Shown one piece after another: positions 34,969-44,757 of a stretch of 64,000 nt of DNA (its first letter is position 1; each line of letters starts with the position of its first letter). The translations under genes were made by a program, and so were the position numbers. This DNA comes from Sunxiuqinia elliptica. GTDB lineage: Bacteria; Bacteroidota; Bacteroidia; Bacteroidales; Prolixibacteraceae. The DNA lies in NCBI RefSeq assembly GCF_900113005.1, contig NZ_FONW01000001.1, positions 124,001 through 188,000 on the forward strand. The letters are read 5' to 3'. The notes under the pieces were generated by a model. That model was given only the letters and a program-made list of their open reading frames with translations, made no database searches and was not told where the DNA came from.

Positions 34969-37398
34969 TTATTCATACCGCAAGGCTTCAACCGGATTCC
35001 TAGTGGCTGCCTTCCACGACTGAAACGAAACCGTTAGCAAAGCTATGCCCAAAGCCAGCAAACCAGCCAAGGCAAATATCCACCAGCTTAAGGTGGTTTT
35101 GTAGGCGAAGTTTTCGAGCCATTTATTCATCGCATACCAAGCAATCGGACAGGCAATCACAAAAGCAATAGCGACCCACTTGATAAAGTCTTTGTTGAGC
35201 ATCGTAAGGATTTCGAAAATCTTGGCCCCATTGACTTTGCGGATGCCAATTTCCTTAACGCGGGCAGAAGCGATTAACCAGGAAATCGTAAAAAGATTGA
35301 TCACACTTATAAAAATCGCCACCAAAATAAATAAGCGAAATATCTTAATCAGCTCATTTTCTTTCTGAAACTGCTTGTTGTAATGATCTTCCACAACTAA
35401 AAACTCAAACGGATAATTGGGAAAAGTGACTTGAAACTTATCCTGAATAAATGGGATCACCGATGCATAATTGCTCGTTGCCAACTTCAATGAATAATTT
35501 CCCCAGAGCATGTTCTTCGTCCAATCAATCAACACAATGGGTTCATGCTTTTCTTTTGTGCTTGAGAAATCAACATTCTCGGTCACTCCAATGATCTGTA
35601 CATCAAAGTCCTGCATTCCACTTTCATCCTTCATGTTCAGAACCCGACCAATCGCATCGGTAGGATTTTCGAAGCCCAGAACAGATAAACAAGCGCGGTT
35701 AACAATGCAAGCATTCTTCCCTTCGGCATTGCCCGAAAAAATGAAATTCGTTCCGGCCAGCAACTTCATCTTATAATTTTCAATGTAATTGCTATCCACC
35801 ACCATGATGGCTGCTTTCCCCTCCTTTTGGCTCTCCACTTCCTTGAAATTAAAATTATACGCAGGAAGATCTCCCGGAATTTTATTTGAAATCGAAATCC
35901 CAAGAATCGCATGATGACTCAAAAGGTCATGTTCAAATGCATTCAAATTGGAAACCAATCCAGATGTTCTTCTAAGGTTTTGTGGCACCTTAACAACAAG
36001 TGTATTTTCAATATCCAGCCCTTTATCCTTTTCAAGCATGTAATTCAGCTGCTTATTCATTCCCACAATTCCCACAACAATAGCGATGATGATCACAAAC
36101 TGCCCCACCACGACCAGTTGTCGGTAAGAAATACCGTTCCCAATCGGCTTATACTTCAAGGTCATCAGCTCAAGAGCTGAAAACTGATTAATCAGCCAAG
36201 CAGGCAATGCTCCGTTAATCAGCACACTTAATAACAAAATTCCAAACAATCCACTCAAGAATAAGGGTTCCCTGAAAACAGGCTCCAGCAACATGTTAAA
36301 CTCATTGCGTAGCAAAGGCGAAAGTGCCGAAACAGCAGCAAGAGCAATAAGCAAGGCTAACAAGTGGATCACCAAAGACTCCGCAAGCGAAGCCCATACC
36401 ATTCCCAAAGACGTGGCTCCATTAATTTTTTTTACACCAGTATATTTGGCTGAATGAATTAAGCGCGAAAATGAAAACTGAATGTAGTTGAAGCCGGAGG
36501 CGACAAGAATCAACACTCCAACCAGAAAAATAAGGAAAACATATTCAGCTTTAGAATTATGCTGTAGCTCATCCTTTAAATCCGAATGAAGATGAATTTC
36601 ATTCAGTGCTTGCAAATGATACTCGTGTCTTACTTTTGTTTTTTCAAATGCAATCTCTTTGTTCGCTGCAACCAAACGATTAATCCCCGATTCAATATCA
36701 CGAACTTCGGCCTTCTCGTTCAATCGCAGGTAAGTATAAAATCCAACCTCACCCCACTGTGCTTTCGCCGGAGGGGGTAAATGCATGTCGTCGTGAAAAG
36801 AAAGCAACACCTCTGCCTTAAAATGCGCCTGACTGGGAATATCCTGAAAAACGCCGTCGATGGTATATTCATAGCCCGGATATTTAAACAATTGCTGACC
36901 GACAGGATCAGATGATCCAAAATATTTTTTAGCGGTACTTTCTGAAATAATTGCTGTGTATGGGCGTGTTAAAACCTGCGATTTATCCCCCTGTAATAGC
37001 GCGATGGAAAAAACATCCAAAAAACCGGGAGATGCATGATAGATCTGAGGATTCGAGAAAATCTCTTCGCCGATTTTATACTGCGGATTGCTCGCTTTTG
37101 TTATAAAGCCCGCTGCAACTACCCCCGGATAGCTCTCCTTTACCGAAGCTGCTACCCCTCGCTCACATTCCGGAACAGAAAGGCTTAACTCGTTCCCACT
37201 GTACACATCTGTGGTAACCCGATAAATGTTCTTATTATCCGGAAAAACACGATCAAAACCATGTTCGTAAAATGCATAGGCTGCAACCAGGACAAAAGTA
37301 ATTATCCCAATACAGACAGAGGAAAGCAAAAACAAAGTATGCTTTCTTTCTCGAAGCAGATTTCTGAAGGCCATTCGCAAGTAGTAGTTCATAATCAT
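34969..37398 (-). CDS. FtsX/MacB-type ABC permease (P3)
   Basis: 809 aa, or 807 if translation begins at Met3, which fits the conserved MNYYLRMAFRNLLRERKH start better. The half-1 coupling motif is KYTGVKKINGA (the usual acidic residue after Lys is missing). Half 2 is KEIGIRKVNGAKIFEIL at 715, beginning the common C-terminal block. The first periplasmic domain contains STAKKYFGSSDPVGQQLF, the typical MacB-like PCD signature. It lies 8 bp after P4 and 24 bp before P2, so it is certainly part of one transcript with them. Confidence 0.9.
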   Translation of the reverse strand: MIMNYYLRMAFRNLLRERKHTLFLLSSVCIGIITFVLVAAYAFYEHGFDRVFPDNKNIYRVTTDVYSGNELSLSVPECERGVAASVKESYPGVVAAGFITKASNPQYKIGEEIFSNPQIYHASPGFLDVFSIALLQGDKSQVLTRPYTAIISESTAKKYFGSSDPVGQQLFKYPGYEYTIDGVFQDIPSQAHFKAEVLLSFHDDMHLPPPAKAQWGEVGFYTYLRLNEKAEVRDIESGINRLVAANKEIAFEKTKVRHEYHLQALNEIHLHSDLKDELQHNSKAEYVFLIFLVGVLILVASGFNYIQFSFSRLIHSAKYTGVKKINGATSLGMVWASLAESLVIHLLALLIALAAVSALSPLLRNEFNMLLEPVFREPLFLSGLFGILLLSVLINGALPAWLINQFSALELMTLKYKPIGNGISYRQLVVVGQFVIIIAIVVGIVGMNKQLNYMLEKDKGLDIENTLVVKVPQNLRRTSGLVSNLNAFEHDLLSHHAILGISISNKIPGDLPAYNFNFKEVESQKEGKAAIMVVDSNYIENYKMKLLAGTNFIFSGNAEGKNACIVNRACLSVLGFENPTDAIGRVLNMKDESGMQDFDVQIIGVTENVDFSSTKEKHEPIVLIDWTKNMLWGNYSLKLATSNYASVIPFIQDKFQVTFPNYPFEFLVVEDHYNKQFQKENELIKIFRLFILVAIFISVINLFTISWLIASARVKEIGIRKVNGAKIFEILTMLNKDFIKWVAIAFVIACPIAWYAMNKWLENFAYKTTLSWWIFALAGLLALGIALLTVSFQSWKAATRNPVEALRYE

Positions 37399-37406
37399 GT
37401 CTTTAA

Positions 37407-39749
37407 TTATTCATACCTCAGTGCCTCCACCGGGTTACGCGTGGCCGCCCGCCAGCTTTGCCAACTAACCGTTAGCAGGGCAATTCCCAAGGCCAGGAAT
37501 CCAGCCAAAGCAAAGATCCACCAGCTTAAGGTGGTTTTGTAGGCAAAGTTTTCAAGCCACCTGGTCATAGCATAATATGCAATTGGCGTGGCGATTATAA
37601 AAGCAATCACCACCCACTTGACAAAGTCTTTGTTGAGCATGGCGAGTATTTCAGTTACTTTGGCACCGTTTACTTTTCGAACACCGATTTCTTTGATACG
37701 TCGTTCCATTACAAAAAGCGACAGGCCTACTAAGCCCAAAATTGCAATGGATATAGCCAGCACCATAAAACAGGTGAATATCGTTTTAGTATATTTTTCC
37801 GATTGGTACAATCGCTCAAACCGCTCATCAATAAACTGGTAAGAAAATGGAGAACCGGATAAGTCGAAATCCTGCCACGTGCTTTTAATAAACCCAATTG
37901 TATTAGACAGGTTCGCTGGATTTATTCGTATTGAGAGGCGGTTATAGCTCGGAGCATCCTTGTACAGGATGATCGGGAATACGGCATTGTGCAACGATTC
38001 GTAATTGAAGTTTTCCAACACACCAACGATTCTCCCTTTTTCATTTCCATATTCAACAAACTGCCCGATTGCTGCTTCAGGCGACTCCCATCCAATTTTT
38101 TCCACAGCCGCGCGGTTAACCAAGTATTCCTTCTCTTCTTTTGTTTTACTGCTGATATTATTCCCGGCAATCAATTTCATTTCGTAGGTAGGAACAAAAT
38201 ATTCGTCAGCCCGAATATTGGCCACTCGAAAACCAAGCGGTTCCATTTTTCCATTGTTGGAAGCTTTCATCCCATTACTATCAGCAAGACGTTGCGATGG
38301 TACTCTCTTAGAGCCTGATACCTCAAGGATTGTTGGATTTTTAATTAGCTGATCCCGAAGTACCTTCAATTTTTCAATATGATTGGGCGATGCACTCACG
38401 GTAATCACATTTTCCTGGTTAAGCCCAAGATTCTTTGTCTGCAAATAGTCTAATTGTTTATTCACTGTCAGGAATGACATAATCAGGGCTATTGAAACAA
38501 AAAACTGAAAAATCACCATCCCGTTCCGAAACGACATTTTGCTATTTGTAGAACTGTTCTTTTTACTCGACAGCAATATGTTGGCCGGGTACACTCCTGA
38601 TATCAATCCAATAAAAATTGACAGGATGAAAAATAGAGCGATCATATTGAGGTTTTGACCAACTGAAAATGCCAAGTTGCTGTTAAAAAGATCAGCGAGA
38701 TAAGGAATGGCCACACGAACAATGAGTAGCGCAACAATTAACGATACAATGCAGAACAAAACCGATTCGAGCATGAGTAAAGACAAGATGCGTTTACCTG
38801 TTGCCCCAATCACTTTTTTAATCTGAATTTCTTTAATGCGTTTGGTATAAATAGCCGTATTCAGGTTAATGTAGTTGATGCTTCCCAAAAGCAGAATTAA
38901 CAGTGCGATCGATAACAATACATAAATACTTGAACGACTTCCATACCAGTTAAAATGGATATCCGCCAGTTTTTCCATCCTGATTTTTGTCCAACTGGTT
39001 CCGTTGTCAAATTGTTTGTTGATGAATTCATCGAGGCGGGAGTCCAACTGCTGAGGTTTATTCCTCATCAATGCAAATGTTTCGTAATTATTGCTGCCCC
39101 AATCCTTTAACTCACTTTCACCAACGGCATTTGCATAGGTAGAAAAAGAGATAAAGATTTCAGGTCGGAAATGGTTATTTTGCCCCCAGTCTTTGAATAC
39201 TCCGGTAACTTTTAGATTATAGCTAGTTCCATTCTCATCGAAAAACTCCATTGCTTCACCAACAGCATATTCCTTATTAAAATACTTATTAGCAATCGTT
39301 GCAGAGATAACAGCAGTCAATGGTTCGTTTAACAAATTGTCTTCGGCAGAAAGCCCTTCGAATGAGAAAATATTCAGAATATCTGGCTCAGCAAAACAAA
39401 CATCTGGTTCGGTAACTTTTTGATCGTTCATTCGAAAAAGCATGCCGGCATGAGATACCCGCGCGATATTTTCAATCTCCGAAAACTCGTCTTTCAGCAG
39501 TGGTGCAATGGGAGGAGCGACATAAGGCAAATGAAGATTTTCAGTTCCATTGTTATCGTAAAAATACCGATGAACGCGATAAATCTGCTCAGCATTTTTG
39601 TGAAACTTGTCGTAACTCAATTCATTCTTAATCCAAAGGCCAATAAAAACAACACAAACAAACCCAATGACCAATCCTGTAAAATTTATGGAGGTGTACA
39701 AAGGGTTTCGTTTAATAAAGCGGAGAATATTTGTACGTAATTTTTTCAT
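37407..39749 (-). CDS. FtsX/MacB-type ABC permease (P4)
   Basis: 780 aa. The basic start MKKLRTNILRFIKRNPLYTS precedes TM1 (about 22-42). Coupling motifs are KEIQIKKVIGA and, at 686, KEIGVRKVNGA. Its C-terminal block is the version with TPIAYYAMTRWLENFAYKTT and a WQSWRA ending, closest to P5. The membrane helix LILLLGSINYINLNTAIY in half 1 is strongly conserved with the other members, while the periplasmic parts are not. A 114-bp gap separates it from P5; I found no good promoter there. Confidence 0.9.
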   Translation of the reverse strand: MKKLRTNILRFIKRNPLYTSINFTGLVIGFVCVVFIGLWIKNELSYDKFHKNAEQIYRVHRYFYDNNGTENLHLPYVAPPIAPLLKDEFSEIENIARVSHAGMLFRMNDQKVTEPDVCFAEPDILNIFSFEGLSAEDNLLNEPLTAVISATIANKYFNKEYAVGEAMEFFDENGTSYNLKVTGVFKDWGQNNHFRPEIFISFSTYANAVGESELKDWGSNNYETFALMRNKPQQLDSRLDEFINKQFDNGTSWTKIRMEKLADIHFNWYGSRSSIYVLLSIALLILLLGSINYINLNTAIYTKRIKEIQIKKVIGATGKRILSLLMLESVLFCIVSLIVALLIVRVAIPYLADLFNSNLAFSVGQNLNMIALFFILSIFIGLISGVYPANILLSSKKNSSTNSKMSFRNGMVIFQFFVSIALIMSFLTVNKQLDYLQTKNLGLNQENVITVSASPNHIEKLKVLRDQLIKNPTILEVSGSKRVPSQRLADSNGMKASNNGKMEPLGFRVANIRADEYFVPTYEMKLIAGNNISSKTKEEKEYLVNRAAVEKIGWESPEAAIGQFVEYGNEKGRIVGVLENFNYESLHNAVFPIILYKDAPSYNRLSIRINPANLSNTIGFIKSTWQDFDLSGSPFSYQFIDERFERLYQSEKYTKTIFTCFMVLAISIAILGLVGLSLFVMERRIKEIGVRKVNGAKVTEILAMLNKDFVKWVVIAFIIATPIAYYAMTRWLENFAYKTTLSWWIFALAGFLALGIALLTVSWQSWRAATRNPVEALRYE

Positions 39750-39863
39750 TTTTCAACCTTTTTTTATCTATACTCTTTATCAGAATTGAATGTTTCTTGA
39801 TCTGCAATTACTCAATCACTTAGCAAGAAACAAGCTTCTCTATCAAGTCTCAGCAATGCTTAA

Positions 39864-42254
39864 TTATTCATACCGCAACGCTTCCACCGGGTTTCGGGTA
39901 GCTGCACGCCAGCTCTGCCAACTAACGGTTAATAGTGCAATCCCCAAGGCGAGTAAACCAGCCAAGGCAAATATCCACCAGCTTAAACTGGTTTTGTAGG
40001 CGAAGTTCTCCAGCCATTTAGTCATGGCATAGTATGCAATGGGTGTTGAAATAAGAAAAGCCACCATTACCCACCGAACAAAATCTTTGTTGAGCATCGT
40101 CAGTATTTCGCCGACTTTGGCTCCGTTGACTTTGCGAATACCGATTTCTTTGGTTCTTTGCCGACTAATTAGAAGCGAAAGACCAAACAAGCCCAAACTC
40201 CCAATCAGAATAGCAACGCCTGCCAGCAAACCAATAATTTTTGAAAACCGAATCTCGGCTTCATAAATTTGATTCAGAATATCATCGGTAAAATCGAAAT
40301 CAAAAGCCGTTGTTCCTCCCGTAGTTTTCCAAGCATCTTCTAAAAAGGCAATGGTCTTGCTAATATTTTTAGTTTTAATCCGAACCGCAATTTCGCGACA
40401 CATTTGGGGATTAATCCCAATAAGCATAGGCGTGACAGCTTCACGCACCGAATACATGTTAAAATCTTTTACAACGCCAACTACCGGACCAAAAGCCGTT
40501 TGCTCTCCAATAATCTCTGTTAAGCCGAGTGTTTCAATAGCTTGTTCGTTTACCAAAACCCCCGTTGCATTCTTTTCCTTGTCAAAATCGTTTCCCAGGA
40601 TCAGCTGCATTCCCATGGTTTCGGCAAAGCCATAATCGACAAACAGGCCATTCACTTTCACCAATTGGTTCGGCTCATCCACTTTGGGAATTGACAAAAA
40701 CATTTTGCCTTTATGCGGCGGAATCCAAAGGGCCCCACTCACTTTAACAACGCTCGGACTTTTCAGGATTTCCTCCTTAAATAACGCGTAATTATGATCG
40801 CCCAGAGGAATGCGAACCAAACCTTCTTTTTCAATCCCTAAATCTTTATTAAAAGCATAATGCACTTGCTTTTTAGAAAGAAACATCACTGCAATTAAAA
40901 CCATAAAAACGGATAGCTGAAAAACCACCATGGCCTTCCGAACCCGATGCTTATTGTTGGCATTCGCATACTTTCCTTTCAATGTTTCTGTAAGCCTGAA
41001 AGAAGTAATTTTCAATGCAACCAATACCCCTGACAGGACTCCTGTTCCAACCGCAACCAAAAGCAAGATTGAAAGACTTAGCAACAACTGATCAGTGATA
41101 ACCAAGACGTATGATTTTCCCAACATCTGGCTAATCAACGGCAAGCTTAACTGGCAAGCCAGAAGCGAAAAAGGCAAGGCAATCAACACCATCAAAACGG
41201 ACTCGGTAACCAATTGGCCCACCAACTTCCCCCTGGAGGCTCCGCAAACTTTTCGTACTGCTAAAGCTTTGGTTTGCATCAGGGCTTGAGCCGAAGAAAG
41301 ATTGAGGTAATTGACACAGGCAACGGCTAAAATCAGAATCCCGATACCAACTAAGGTCAATAACATGGAACGGTTTCCCTTATCTCCAGCATTGTTATCA
41401 ACGATTTGGCCAGATTCAAAATAAATATTGGTTAAAGCCTGCAGTGAAAAGTTTAGCTGGTTGTCTTCGCTGGAATACTGTTCTCCCAGCTCACGCAACT
41501 TCGCCTCAACCGATGTAGGGTCCACTGCTTTATTCAACAGCAAATAAGTGGTGAAAAACAAACCATTCTCCCAAGACTCCCGCATCTCCTGAATCTCAGG
41601 AACCTCACCTGTCGAAATTAAGGTCTGTTTCAAATTTTCCAAACCAAACTCAGGACTGGCCACCAGACTGGCCTTAATGGTCGAATTCGGTGCAAAATCT
41701 TCAAAAACAGCAACAACCTCCATGTTGCGCTCTGCTCCATCTTTCCGAACGGTGAGCATCTCACCCACTGGATTTTGAGTTCCAAAATACTTGCTCGCTG
41801 CTTCCTGACTAATGACAAGCTTATTTTTAGAATGATCAAAACCGGAAAGTTCCCCATGAATCAACTCCACACCAAACATGTTAAAAAAGGCAGCTTCGGT
41901 GCAAAGTAGGCTATTTTCAGGAAGGTATTCCTCCTCTGCTTTTACCTCCAGATGATGAACAGTATACTGGTGAACGAAAGCCTCAACCTCGGCAAACTGC
42001 TCAAAGGCTGTTGAGCCCAGAACAAAAGGCGTATTGGCCCACTGATTATCGTCATCTTCGTTGTAGTTAATCACCCGAAAGATTTGATTCCGGTTAGCGA
42101 ACGACTGGTTATAGGACAACTCATTCAACACAAAAACCAGCACAACAGCAACAATTCCAAGCCCCAAAGTCAACCCAGTCAAATTGATGAATGTGTTGGT
42201 TTTGTCCGAACCAAAATGGCGAAAAGCAGTTTTCAAATTATTGCTGATAGTCAT
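39864..42254 (-). CDS. FtsX/MacB-type ABC permease (P5)
   Basis: 796 aa. It starts MTISNNLKTAFRHFGSDKTN and has TM1 at about 22-43. The half-1 coupling motif is altered to KALAVRKVCGA, lacking the KE(I/V)G core, while half 2 is the standard KEIGIRKVNGA at 702 in the common block. The first periplasmic domain has the PCD signature EAASKYFGTQNPVGEMLTV. The last 40 bases of coding DNA match those of P6 almost exactly. It follows P6 after 66 bp. Confidence 0.9.
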   Translation of the reverse strand: MTISNNLKTAFRHFGSDKTNTFINLTGLTLGLGIVAVVLVFVLNELSYNQSFANRNQIFRVINYNEDDDNQWANTPFVLGSTAFEQFAEVEAFVHQYTVHHLEVKAEEEYLPENSLLCTEAAFFNMFGVELIHGELSGFDHSKNKLVISQEAASKYFGTQNPVGEMLTVRKDGAERNMEVVAVFEDFAPNSTIKASLVASPEFGLENLKQTLISTGEVPEIQEMRESWENGLFFTTYLLLNKAVDPTSVEAKLRELGEQYSSEDNQLNFSLQALTNIYFESGQIVDNNAGDKGNRSMLLTLVGIGILILAVACVNYLNLSSAQALMQTKALAVRKVCGASRGKLVGQLVTESVLMVLIALPFSLLACQLSLPLISQMLGKSYVLVITDQLLLSLSILLLVAVGTGVLSGVLVALKITSFRLTETLKGKYANANNKHRVRKAMVVFQLSVFMVLIAVMFLSKKQVHYAFNKDLGIEKEGLVRIPLGDHNYALFKEEILKSPSVVKVSGALWIPPHKGKMFLSIPKVDEPNQLVKVNGLFVDYGFAETMGMQLILGNDFDKEKNATGVLVNEQAIETLGLTEIIGEQTAFGPVVGVVKDFNMYSVREAVTPMLIGINPQMCREIAVRIKTKNISKTIAFLEDAWKTTGGTTAFDFDFTDDILNQIYEAEIRFSKIIGLLAGVAILIGSLGLFGLSLLISRQRTKEIGIRKVNGAKVGEILTMLNKDFVRWVMVAFLISTPIAYYAMTKWLENFAYKTSLSWWIFALAGLLALGIALLTVSWQSWRAATRNPVEALRYE

Positions 42255-42320
42255 TGCGTTAAGTTTTTAGCGTTTTATACATCGTTAGTCCGTTCTAATT
42301 CATATTCCAAGAATATCTTT

Positions 42321-44714
42321 CTACTCATACCGCAGTGCCTCCACCGGGTTTCGGGTAGCGGCACGCCAGCTCTGCCAACTTACTGTTAGCAATGCAATTC
42401 CCAGAGCCAAAACCCCAGCCAGAGCAAAAATCCACCAACTTAAACTAGTTTTATATGCAAAATTTTCGAGCCATTTACTCATGGCATAATAGGCGATGGG
42501 ACAAGCAATCACAAAAGCAATAGCCACCCACTTGACAAAATCTCTGTTCAGCAAAGCAAGGATTTCTGAGATTTTGGCACCATTCACTTTGCGAATACCA
42601 ATTTCTTTGGTACGATGTTGAATTGTGAATACAATCATCCCTAAAATTCCAAGAATAGAAAGAAGAATCGCAATACCAGACAACACAGAGATTGTTTTTG
42701 CAGTATTTATTTCAGCCTGATAGTTGGAGCTTATTCGCGCATCCATAAATTGCATACTAAAAGGATATTCAGGTGCAATTTGGCTCCATACACTTTTCAT
42801 ACTGGCAACTGCCTGAGAGTAGTCTCCCTCATGTAATCGTATGACAATATTATGATGCCCCCAGTCTCGAATATAATACATAATTGGCTTGGCACTTTCT
42901 TTCAATGTAAAATACTGCATATCCTCAATGACTCCAATAATCTCCAACTCTCCATTCGGAGTAAACGCGTTATTTAAGCCCGCAAGTTTCTCGCCAACCG
43001 GGTTTTCAAGTCTCAGCAAATCAACGGCTGATTGATTGATCACAATCTTATCCCTTTTGTCCAGCTCAATCTTTTCATCAAAGTTCCTGCCTGTAATAAA
43101 CCGTGCACCTACCGCTTCTAAGAAGTCATGGTCAACAACTATTTGAGCTATATTTTGATTTTCACTAACGTCTTGCCCTGGCAATCTAACCGGAGAGTAA
43201 TTATTAATGTAACCTGCGGGAGCATTCTGCGTAACTCCAACAGCATCAACAAGTGGCAGTTTTTCAATCTCTCCTTTAAAGCGATCATACCTTTGATTCA
43301 TATTTTCGCTATAAGGATTTGTTACAACTAACACATTTTCCTTATCAAAGCCAGTCTTAGTTTCAAGAACAAGTTGCAATTGACTACTAACCACGACAAC
43401 TGCCACAATTAAGAATGTTGCAATACCCAATTGAAAAACAACAAAAGCTCCGCGAACTTTTTGCTGCTGTTTTATCCCTTTTCGTTTTAATATCCCAACT
43501 TGACTTTTTATGGCCTCAGAAGGTTTAAATGAATTAAAAAACAGAATCGGATAAGCAGTAGACAAAAGAGCTGAGACTAAAATCAGAGGTGTAAGAAAAC
43601 CAAACAAGGAAAAACCAAGTTCCATTGATTTTCCGGTCATTATATTGACATAGGGTAAGACCAGAGCTGTTATGCACAACGAAAGAAGTAGCGAAATAAT
43701 TAGCAAAACCAAAGTTTCGAATCCTTGCTCAACGCCCAAAATAAATCGCGATGCCCCATTAACTCTCCGAATTCCGGTTTCCTTTATCTTTTTCCGGTAA
43801 TTTGCGGTTAACGTATTGATATAATTGGTCGTGGCAATTGTCCAAATAAGGAAAGCAATAAACACAACTCCAATAACCACTTTATAATCTCCTTTTATCG
43901 CATTGTCCCATAATGTTCCAGCCGACCTTAAGTGGATATCAGCCAGCGGCTCTAAATACATTTGAAATTTAAGATCTTCATCGGCAATTTTATGACCTTT
44001 TGCAAAAAGCTCAGTGAGCTGATTTTCAATCCCATCAAAATCTCCGTCACCCGGAATCAGGAAATAGTAATTAAATGCAGTCATATACCACTTCGTTAGC
44101 AAGTTATTATTTAGCACTTTATAACTTGAAACCGAAGCCAGCATGTTCATTCTAAAATGCGACTGTTCTGGCAAATCCTTTACGATCCCTGTTATGGTAA
44201 AATCATGGTTATCCAGATGAATCAGCCTCCCCATCGCATCTTGGTCTCCAAAATATTTTCGTGCGATCGATTCTGATAAAATCATACTCAAAGGAGCTTG
44301 CAATGCCTCCTCTGGATCTCCTACTAAAAACTCAAAATCAAGTATTTTTAGAATTTCTGGGTCTCCGAATAATATATTGGTCTCGATAAAAGGTTCATTA
44401 TTTACTGAAATGTATCTCTCGCCAGTTCCCAATTGCAGCCGCGCATATTTTTCAATTCCTGTCACCGAGCCAAGATTATCATTATACACTCCGGGAAAGG
44501 AACAATTGACCATATTACTCCCATCAATTGCCCGGACATTTAACCGATAGGTTTGCTCAAAATTGGCATTGTACTTATCAAACTGCATTTCATCAGTTGC
44601 AAGTAAGTATACCAGAACCGCACAACAAAAGGCTATTGAAAAGCTTACAACTGAAAAAACTGTAGATAATCGATCTTTTATCAAGTTTCTGATTAGTATC
44701 CGTATTTTAAACAT
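42321..44714 (-). CDS. FtsX/MacB-type ABC permease (P6)
   Basis: 797 aa. MFKIRILIRNLIKDRLSTVF leads to TM1 (about 20-43, VSFSIAFCCAVLVYLL). Coupling motifs are KETGIRRVNGA in half 1 and KEIGIRKVNGA in half 2 (703). By eye the body of the gene is more AT-rich than its 3' end, where the common block begins. The block carries the variant LALLNRDFVKW and AGVLALG. PCD signature: SIARKYFGDQDAMGRLIHL. It is 43 bp downstream of P7. Confidence 0.9.
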   Translation of the reverse strand: MFKIRILIRNLIKDRLSTVFSVVSFSIAFCCAVLVYLLATDEMQFDKYNANFEQTYRLNVRAIDGSNMVNCSFPGVYNDNLGSVTGIEKYARLQLGTGERYISVNNEPFIETNILFGDPEILKILDFEFLVGDPEEALQAPLSMILSESIARKYFGDQDAMGRLIHLDNHDFTITGIVKDLPEQSHFRMNMLASVSSYKVLNNNLLTKWYMTAFNYYFLIPGDGDFDGIENQLTELFAKGHKIADEDLKFQMYLEPLADIHLRSAGTLWDNAIKGDYKVVIGVVFIAFLIWTIATTNYINTLTANYRKKIKETGIRRVNGASRFILGVEQGFETLVLLIISLLLSLCITALVLPYVNIMTGKSMELGFSLFGFLTPLILVSALLSTAYPILFFNSFKPSEAIKSQVGILKRKGIKQQQKVRGAFVVFQLGIATFLIVAVVVVSSQLQLVLETKTGFDKENVLVVTNPYSENMNQRYDRFKGEIEKLPLVDAVGVTQNAPAGYINNYSPVRLPGQDVSENQNIAQIVVDHDFLEAVGARFITGRNFDEKIELDKRDKIVINQSAVDLLRLENPVGEKLAGLNNAFTPNGELEIIGVIEDMQYFTLKESAKPIMYYIRDWGHHNIVIRLHEGDYSQAVASMKSVWSQIAPEYPFSMQFMDARISSNYQAEINTAKTISVLSGIAILLSILGILGMIVFTIQHRTKEIGIRKVNGAKISEILALLNRDFVKWVAIAFVIACPIAYYAMSKWLENFAYKTSLSWWIFALAGVLALGIALLTVSWQSWRAATRNPVEALRYE

Positions 44715-44757
44715 ACCTATTCTTTATTTTCACTTCATTAAATATGAAATTCTCTTA